Positions 1 through 4,514 of a stretch of 5,844 nucleotides of DNA are shown here, one piece after another. Position numbers and translations under genes: made by a program. Source of the DNA: an uncultured Bacteroidales bacterium (GTDB taxonomy: Bacteria; Bacteroidota; Bacteroidia; Bacteroidales; UBA932). The stretch lies in NCBI GenBank assembly GCA_905235615.1, contig CAJOMB010000092.1, forward strand, positions 1 to 5,844, given 5' to 3'. The notes under the pieces were generated by a model, which made no database searches, was not told the origin of the DNA, and saw nothing but the letters and a program-made list of their open reading frames with translations. Every line of letters starts with the position of its first letter. Within the stretch, counting starts at the first letter, position 1.

Positions 1-954
1 TATTGCTATGGCCCGCTGAAGAAAGGCGAGACCGCTTATCATGCCTCCTGCGCGAGAAAGTTTTTTGGCAGGGCGCAGGCCCCGGTTATGCCTTATTCCC
101 GGGACAATATCTCAGAATTGGCTTTGCAGGTCATCCAGAACAGCATGACCATTACCGGCGTACAACCCAAATTGTCTTTGGATATCGACCGTGGAGGGAA
201 AAACAGGCAAGACAAACTGACTATTGTCGGACTCTGGGGAAGCTACATTTTGAAACCCCAGAGCGACACTTACCGTAACTTGCCGGAGTTGGAGGACGTC
301 ACGATGAAAATGGCACTCGCTGCCGGCATTTCAACTGTTGACCATTCGCTCATTCGCATGGCAGACGGTGAACTGGCCTATATCACCCGTCGTATCGACA
401 GAGGAAGAGGGGGAGAGAAATACTCCATGCTGGATATGTGCCAGCTGTCCAACCGGCTTACGGAACACAAGTACCGGGGCTCTTATGAGCAGTTGGCCGA
501 TACCGTCATGAAGTTTTCATCGGCTCCCATGCTGGATGTCCAACGTTTCTGGGAGGTGGTGATTTTCTCATGGATTACAGGGAATTCTGATATGCACTGC
601 AAGAACTTTTCACTGATTGACCGCAAAGACGGGCGAGGCTATGTGCTTTCTCCGGCTTATGACCTTCTGGCCGTCTTGCTGACCGGCATTGAAGACAATG
701 ATGAACTGGCTCTTCCTCTCTCCGGCCCGGGCGTATATGACGGCCAGCCCATCGCGGACTTTGACCGATCCGCCTTTGTGACCGCAATGACAGGTAGCGG
801 CATAGAAGAGAACTACGCGAACCGCATCATAGACAAGTTGCTCTCCAGAGGAAGCGTCTGGTTTTCCATCATTGACAGTTCCTTCTTGAGCGACGCATTG
901 CAAGCTGAATACAAACGGCTGATTGCAAATCGTTTGTCCCTTCTCTCCCGCTGA
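1..954 (+). CDS. HipA-family Ser/Thr kinase, HipT-like (lacks HipA N-terminal subdomain), 5' end cut by window
   Basis: The reading frame is open from base 1 to the TGA at 952-954, giving 317 residues; only the first few codons appear to be missing. It is a HipA-type protein kinase, the toxin of type II persistence modules; known relatives phosphorylate aminoacyl-tRNA synthetases in the cytoplasm. Numbering from the window edge, a short Cys/His motif comes first (C2, H14, C17; family members usually have another Cys three residues before C2). Next are a Gly-rich loop TITGVQPKLS (50-59), the ATP-binding lysine in ILKP (K85), the strand YITRRIDRG, the catalytic loop GNSDMHCKNFS (194-204, with D197 and N202), and the metal-binding AYDL (D221). 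All key kinase residues are intact, so it should be active. E. coli HipA is about 440 residues; this form lacks the N-terminal subdomain, which in Bacteroidota and in HipBST systems is a separate upstream gene. An internal ATG at 88 is not the start, because homology continues upstream. Base composition is less GC-rich than the neighbours, which suggests transfer. The target is unknown. Confidence 0.9.
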   Translation, partial: YCYGPLKKGETAYHASCARKFFGRAQAPVMPYSRDNISELALQVIQNSMTITGVQPKLSLDIDRGGKNRQDKLTIVGLWGSYILKPQSDTYRNLPELEDVTMKMALAAGISTVDHSLIRMADGELAYITRRIDRGRGGEKYSMLDMCQLSNRLTEHKYRGSYEQLADTVMKFSSAPMLDVQRFWEVVIFSWITGNSDMHCKNFSLIDRKDGRGYVLSPAYDLLAVLLTGIEDNDELALPLSGPGVYDGQPIADFDRSAFVTAMTGSGIEENYANRIIDKLLSRGSVWFSIIDSSFLSDALQAEYKRLIANRLSLLSR

Positions 955-955
955 G

Positions 956-1039
956 GGCGGCGGCCTGCATCCCTACAAGCTGGTGAAGGATCTCCGCACC
1001 GGTTACAGCACCGCCGACACCCAGGGTGTCCTGGACTAA
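956..1039 (+). pseudogene. Orphan C-terminal tail of an unidentified gene (3' remnant)
   Basis: Directly after the kinase stop, a different frame reads about 27 codons (Gly-Gly-Gly, then LHPYKLVKDLRTGYSTADTQ, then GVLD) and ends with TAA at 1037-1039. A terminator hairpin follows 8 bases later. The stretch is GC-rich and has normal codon use like the chromosomal genes to the right, and unlike the kinase gene. It has no ATG, and the frame is closed by a TGA at 920-922 inside the kinase gene, so it cannot be a whole gene. I read it as the 3' end of a resident gene separated from its body by insertion of the kinase module, or as the duplicated 3' end left by a site-specific integrant. I do not recognise the parent protein. 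Chance coding-like sequence cannot be excluded. Confidence 0.45.
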
Positions 1040-1047
1040 AAAAGAAA

Positions 1048-1084
1048 AGGCTGTATTCTAAGACTTTTCAAAGGAATACAGCCT
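1048..1084. terminator. Bidirectional intrinsic terminator between convergent units
   Basis: Arms AGGCTGTATTC (1048-1058) and GAATACAGCCT (1074-1084) are a perfect 11-base inverted repeat around a 15-base loop. An A-rich run (1038-1048) lies on the left and a T-rich run (CTTTCTT) on the right, so the hairpin has a U-tract in either direction. It sits between the + strand stop at 1039 and the end of the - strand operon at 1093, where both transcripts need to stop. Confidence 0.85.
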
Positions 1085-1092
1085 CTTTCTTA

Positions 1093-2349
1093 TTATCTGT
1101 AAACGTTGTACTGATTGTACAGGTTCCCGTACATCTGGCCCAGCACCTCCAAGTAGGGTTCTCCCTCGAAGACGGTGGTGCGGAACACGGTGTTGTCCAC
1201 CAGGTAGTACTCAATACCGCCCATTACGATGATCTCGTAGTCGTCCGGGAGGGAAGTGACCAGGGCGCCCGCAGGGGGAATGATGGTGCTGTACACGCCG
1301 GAAGCGGAAACGGTATAGAATACGCCGTCCTGATAGAAGTAGTCTGCATTGGCGTAGGCGTAGCTCTGCACCAGGCCCAGTTTGTTGGCCAGCTCGTAAG
1401 CAGAGAGGGCTCTGTTGGAGTTGATGGCGTAATTGGCATTGCGGGCGATGATGCGGGCATTCTGCTGCGCAATGATCAGGTTCTGCCGGGCAATCACGTT
1501 ATAGTAGTCGAACACGCTCTCGTAGGTACGGTAGGTGTCGTAGTAATAGGCGAAGCGCAAGGTCCTGAGGATGGCCCTGTCGATGGCCGCCTCCAGCGGA
1601 GTGCCGAAGGGAGGACGGCACACTACATAAGCTCCCCCGAAAGGCCGATAATAAATCCCGTTGTAGTAATAATAGTCCATTCCCCAGTGGCTGATGCGGC
1701 GCCAGGAAGGAGGCAGGGCATGGATGCGGTAGCCATAGTAGTGAGGATGGTCTCCCCAGAAGTAACCGGGACGGTCCCAGGCCATGGGATCCCGCTGGCG
1801 CGGAGGTACGCGGTACATGTTGTGGCGGTCATCCACGCGGATGTCGTCGTGGTAGCGGTAGTTGTAACCGGCATCGCGGTAAATCTCCTGGTTTCCGGCG
1901 GCCGGATCTGCCACGGCGGTGCCGCTGAGGCCGCTGCGGCTCACGTTGGAAGCCCGCACGGTGACATCACCGGAACGCTCCTGGCTCTGGGGCTGTACGG
2001 CAGCCCCCTGGGTGGCACGGGTGGTGGTACCCTCCACGGAGGAGCGGGTGGTGCCGGAGCTGCGCACGGTAGCGCCGGAGGAGCTCCGGGTAGTGGAGCT
2101 GCTGCCGGAGGAACGCACCGTACCGGAACTGCTCCGGGTGGTGGAGCTGCTACTGGAAGAACGAGTGGTGGAACCGGAGCTGCGGGTAGAAGAACTGCTG
2201 CTGGAAGAACGGGTAGTGGAGCCACTCTGCTGGCTGGAAGAGGAACTGCCGGAGCTGCTGCTCCGACGGGTCTGTGCAGTCATATCGGGTGCCACGAGCA
2301 TGGCAAGGGCCAGCATCATGGAAGCTGCAAATGTCATAAACCTTCTCAT
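1093..2349 (-). CDS. Secreted DUF6515-type protein with Ser/Arg repeat N-terminal region
   Basis: This is a 418-residue exported protein of unknown function. The start MRRFMTF at 2349 is chosen because it begins a clear Sec signal peptide (hydrophobic 7-20, probable cleavage near TA|Q, residues 24-26). An upstream ATG at 2433 would bury the signal and overlap namZ by 71 bases. There is no lipobox cysteine. Residues 29-113 are a low-complexity Ser/Thr/Arg/Gly region built from a 16-residue repeat. A Tyr-rich part follows (157-245), with LPPSW and MDYYYYNGIYYRPF. A helical Gln/Asn-rich segment spans about 283-330. The C-terminal module (336-406) has YFYQDGVFYTV, PPAGALV, SLPDDYE and EYYLVDNTVFR. 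The pattern of 'PP.GA.V..LP..Y' followed by 'YY...' is that of DUF6515 proteins common in Bacteroidota, thought to sit in the envelope or periplasm; the family match is from memory of the motif. It is the last gene of the murI-namZ operon, 13 bases after namZ, and ends just before the terminator. Confidence 0.85.
   Translation of the reverse strand: MRRFMTFAASMMLALAMLVAPDMTAQTRRSSSSGSSSSSQQSGSTTRSSSSSSSTRSSGSTTRSSSSSSTTRSSSGTVRSSGSSSTTRSSSGATVRSSGTTRSSVEGTTTRATQGAAVQPQSQERSGDVTVRASNVSRSGLSGTAVADPAAGNQEIYRDAGYNYRYHDDIRVDDRHNMYRVPPRQRDPMAWDRPGYFWGDHPHYYGYRIHALPPSWRRISHWGMDYYYYNGIYYRPFGGAYVVCRPPFGTPLEAAIDRAILRTLRFAYYYDTYRTYESVFDYYNVIARQNLIIAQQNARIIARNANYAINSNRALSAYELANKLGLVQSYAYANADYFYQDGVFYTVSASGVYSTIIPPAGALVTSLPDDYEIIVMGGIEYYLVDNTVFRTTVFEGEPYLEVLGQMYGNLYNQYNVYR
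2048..2233 (-). repeat. 48-base in-frame tandem repeat encoding Ser/Thr/Arg units
   Basis: Three near copies start at 2090, 2138 and 2186, each 48 bases long, and a degenerate 42-base copy starts at 2048. On the coding strand each 48-base unit gives 16 residues with two arginines 9 and 7 residues apart, as in TTRSSSSSSSTRSSGS. The unit length is a multiple of three, so copy number can change without breaking the gene. The copies differ at many third positions, so they are not a recent expansion. Confidence 0.75.
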
Positions 2350-2362
2350 AGCACTAAGTTTT

Positions 2363-3604
2363 TTAATGGTACATGTAATATTTACTGGAAAGCTCCCTGA
2401 AAGCCTCAACATCCTTGAACCAGGTGTCAACAATGTCCGCGACTTTCATCCGCTTTCCAAAAGCAATTCTCACATAATCCGTGCCACAAACCTTATCCAA
2501 CATTCCATAGCGCTTAAGCGGATAGGGGTTCTTGTCCGGGTACAGCTCATTGACGGCCTGCAGCACATAGAACTGAATCAGGCTCACCGGGCAGGCTTCA
2601 AAGTCCGTAAAGGCAAACTGGACGCCATGCAGGAGCACATCTTTCTTGCTGCCGGAGATGGGCTTGTAATGGATGGTGCGGAACACCACGCCGGGAATAT
2701 GATAGGAATTGAGCTTGTCCAACAGTTTGTCCGCATTCACCCATTCGGCAGCGAAGGTCTCGAAGGGGATGGTATATCCCACGCCGCTGTTCAGAAGGCC
2801 GAACTCCCCTCCTATCCCCGAAGCGCCGTAGCACAGGGCGCTCTGCATGGAAGGGATGTTGGGAGAAGGCAGAATCCAGGGAAGGCCCGTGTCCTTATAG
2901 AGCATATCCCGCCGCCAGCCCCGCATGGGCACCACGGTCAGGTTGCAGCGAAGCGGCTCCAGGCTGCCTTGCTGTCCGCAGTTAAGGCCTTCCTCGTTGA
3001 TGAGACGGGCCAACTCCCCTACCGTAAGACCGTAAATGAAGGGAATCTTGTACTGGCTCACGAAAGAGTGGAAGCCGTCCTTCACCAGGCTGCCTTCCAC
3101 CTTGTTGCCGCCCAGCGGATTGGGCCGGTCCAGCACCACCACCTCTATCTTTTTCAGGGCACAGGCACGCATCACCAGCCCCAAGGTGGAGATGAAAGTA
3201 TAGCAGCGCACCCCCACGTCCTGGATGTCATATACCATCACGTCAATGCCCTCCAGCATCTCGGCCGACGGCTCCCGCGTGGCACCGTAGAGCGAGTACA
3301 CCGGCAGTCCCGTGCGGGCGTCCCTGGAATCGGCCACATGGTCTCCGGCATACACGTCTCCCCTCACCCCGTGCTCAGGGCCGAAGAGCGCCACCAGGTT
3401 CACCTCCGGGGCCTCATGCAGGATGTCGATGGTGCTGCGGAAATGGCGGTCCACACCGCTGGGATTGGTCACCAGACCTACCCTTTTCCCCAGAAGGGGC
3501 GCAAAGCCCTGCTCCTCAAGCACCTCCACGCCAGGGACCACCTGGGCCCGCAGCAACAGGACGCTCAAAAGCAAAAGGGCCGATAAAAAAATCCGTCTTG
3601 TCAT
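2363..3604 (-). CDS. namZ: Exo-beta-N-acetylmuramidase NamZ (DUF1343, GH171), exported
   Basis: The protein has 413 residues, the normal length for DUF1343/NamZ. The family removes MurNAc from the non-reducing ends of peptidoglycan fragments, a cell-wall turnover and recycling step. An N-terminal signal peptide (residues 1-20, ending LLLRAQ, no lipobox) sends it out of the cytoplasm. Family signatures appear in order: VGLVTNPSG (42-50), FGPEHGVRGD (74-83), VYDIQDVGVRCYTF (124-137), DRPNPLGG (159-166), YGLTVGEL (191-198), MRGWRR (227-232) and LPSPNIP (245-251), followed by the smaller C-terminal domain. Glu77 in GPEHG is my candidate for the catalytic acid, by recollection of characterised NamZ enzymes. 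The start ATG at 3604 overlaps the murI stop as ATGA, which implies translational coupling. The gene appears complete and intact. Confidence 0.93.
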   Translation of the reverse strand: MTRRIFLSALLLLSVLLLRAQVVPGVEVLEEQGFAPLLGKRVGLVTNPSGVDRHFRSTIDILHEAPEVNLVALFGPEHGVRGDVYAGDHVADSRDARTGLPVYSLYGATREPSAEMLEGIDVMVYDIQDVGVRCYTFISTLGLVMRACALKKIEVVVLDRPNPLGGNKVEGSLVKDGFHSFVSQYKIPFIYGLTVGELARLINEEGLNCGQQGSLEPLRCNLTVVPMRGWRRDMLYKDTGLPWILPSPNIPSMQSALCYGASGIGGEFGLLNSGVGYTIPFETFAAEWVNADKLLDKLNSYHIPGVVFRTIHYKPISGSKKDVLLHGVQFAFTDFEACPVSLIQFYVLQAVNELYPDKNPYPLKRYGMLDKVCGTDYVRIAFGKRMKVADIVDTWFKDVEAFRELSSKYYMYH

Positions 3605-4353
3605 TGAACCAGTTTATAAATGCGAAGCAAGGATTCCGGCTCTCCGGAATGATAAAGGTCTATGGAGAAGGGGCCTTCCCCGGTAGGGATGTCCTTTTCC
3701 TGAAGGACGCGCAGCGTCTGGCGGGCCACCGCAGGCGCCGGGTCTATCACCTGAACGCCGGGACCGGCCATGCGCTCAATCACGGGCTGCAGGAAAGGAT
3801 AGTGGGTGCAGCCCAGCACGATGCGGTCCGCCCCCGCATCTATCAGGGGCTGGAGGGAGGCGCGTACGGTGGCTTCGGCCTCGGGGCCGTCCAGAATGCC
3901 GCCCTCCACCAGTTCCACGAAGCCCAGCCCCACATGCTCCACAATCTTCACGTCGTCTTCGTAGCGGCCGCGAGTCCGGAGGTATTTGGAGCCTTTGAGG
4001 GTGCCGGCGGTGGCCAGTACGCCAATTACGCCGCTCTCCGTCCCTATGGCGGCGGGCTTCACGGCCGGCTCCATCCCGATGAAGGGAACATCGGGGTATT
4101 CTTCCCGAAGGGTGGCGATGGCCGCCGCCGTGGCGGTATTGCAGGCCACTACGATGATATCGGCCCCCATTCCCAGCAGGATGTCCGTGATTACGCGGGC
4201 CCTATCCTGGATATAGGCGGCCGATTTTTCCCCGTACGGGCAATGGGCATTGTCCGAGAAATAGAGATAACGCTCCTGCGGTAGAATTTTGCGGAGCTCC
4301 CGGTAAACGGACAGGCCGCCGCTTCCGGAATCGAATATACCGATGGATGCCAT
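3601..4353 (-). CDS. murI: Glutamate racemase MurI
   Basis: This is a 250-residue cytoplasmic enzyme that interconverts L- and D-glutamate without cofactor, supplying D-Glu for the peptidoglycan stem peptide. The diagnostic motifs are all present: IGIFDSGSGGLSV (4-16, with D8 and S9), NAHCPYGEK (35-43), the first catalytic cysteine in ACNTATAA (C71), GMEPAVKPA (93-101), VEGGILDG (149-156), and the second catalytic cysteine in GCTHYPFL (C182, next to H184). It is slightly shorter than the 260-280 residues common for the family, mainly at the C terminus. The start at 4353 fits the conserved N terminus and lies only a few bases from a good -7 promoter element. It is the first gene of a three-gene operon with namZ and the DUF6515-type gene. 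Confidence 0.97.
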   Translation of the reverse strand: MASIGIFDSGSGGLSVYRELRKILPQERYLYFSDNAHCPYGEKSAAYIQDRARVITDILLGMGADIIVVACNTATAAAIATLREEYPDVPFIGMEPAVKPAAIGTESGVIGVLATAGTLKGSKYLRTRGRYEDDVKIVEHVGLGFVELVEGGILDGPEAEATVRASLQPLIDAGADRIVLGCTHYPFLQPVIERMAGPGVQVIDPAPAVARQTLRVLQEKDIPTGEGPFSIDLYHSGEPESLLRIYKLVQ

Positions 4354-4357
4354 ACTA

Positions 4358-4388
4358 CAAAGTTAGCGTCTGTTTTGAAATAATTCAA
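4358..4388 (-). promoter_or_regulatory. Bacteroidota-type promoter of the murI operon
   Basis: Reading the - strand, TTG (4388-4386) is followed by 20 bases and then TAACTTTG (4365-4358), an exact match to the Bacteroidota -7 consensus TAnnTTTG. The murI ATG (4353) begins only 4 bases after the box, so the transcript would be leaderless or nearly so if this is the start used. Confidence 0.7.
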
Positions 4389-4481
4389 TAAATTCTTTAT
4401 GTTTCTTTTGGGTAAATTTTCCTCAAAAATTTCCACAAAAATAAAACTATAAATAAAAATATCAATCATTTCAAAACAGAC
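4368..4481. repeat. Pair of 14-base perfect inverted arms in the divergent promoter region
   Basis: GTCTGTTTTGAAAT (4368-4381) and its exact reverse complement ATTTCAAAACAGAC (4468-4481) flank an 86-base, very AT-rich spacer. Each gene therefore has the same 14-mer upstream in the same orientation relative to itself. For murI it lies between the -33 and -7 elements; for the + strand gene it lies 17 bases upstream of the -7 element. This could be a pair of sites for one regulator, or a promoter duplication. A long-loop hairpin is less likely. Confidence 0.6.
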
Positions 4482-4498
4482 TCTTAGAAAAAAATGTG

Positions 4499-4506
4499 TA
4501 TCTTTA
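4499..4506 (+). promoter_or_regulatory. Probable -7 element of the DUF4922 gene promoter
   Basis: TATCTTTA matches TAnnTTTG in all but the last base and lies 8 bases before the ATG at 4515. No clear -33 TTTG is seen at the expected distance, so the promoter may be weaker or need an activator. The implied leader is only a few bases long. Confidence 0.5.
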
Positions 4507-4514
4507 CATCAAGT

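Larger units (their letters stand above)
4354..4514. other. AT-rich divergent intergenic region
   Basis: These 161 bases separate murI from the DUF4922 gene and are strikingly AT-rich compared with the GC-rich genes on both sides. They hold the two promoters and the inverted arms. The 86-base middle (4382-4467) has A- and T-runs but no ORF, RNA gene or further repeat that I can support. Such a stretch suits an easily melted or bent divergent control region. Confidence 0.6.

Noticed and set aside
3..278. + strand ORF in another frame at the left edge
   Set aside because: It overlaps the kinase gene, whose frame is open from base 1 and carries the conserved Cys/His motif and Gly-rich loop.
1048..1084. 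Inverted repeat considered as an insertion-sequence end or attachment core
   Set aside because: The flanking A- and T-runs, loop size and position between convergent stops fit an intrinsic terminator; no transposase or second copy is in the window.
2048..2233. Regular 48-base repeats considered as a CRISPR or non-coding array
   Set aside because: The repeats are contiguous with no unique spacers, keep the reading frame, and encode a Ser/Arg low-complexity arm.
2350..2433. Upstream ATG that would extend the DUF6515 gene by 28 codons
   Set aside because: It would overlap namZ by 71 bases and place a non-hydrophobic stretch before the signal peptide. The start at 2349 gives a normal Sec signal.
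1919..3586. Long + strand ORF (555 codons) antisense to the DUF6515 and namZ genes
   Set aside because: It is a shadow of GC-biased codons on the other strand. It is rich in Glu/Leu/Val only where it mirrors the Ser/Arg repeat, has no recognisable domain, and spans two real genes.
3598..4284. + strand ORF (228 codons) antisense to murI
   Set aside because: murI is unmistakable on the other strand; this frame has no motif and a shadow-like composition.
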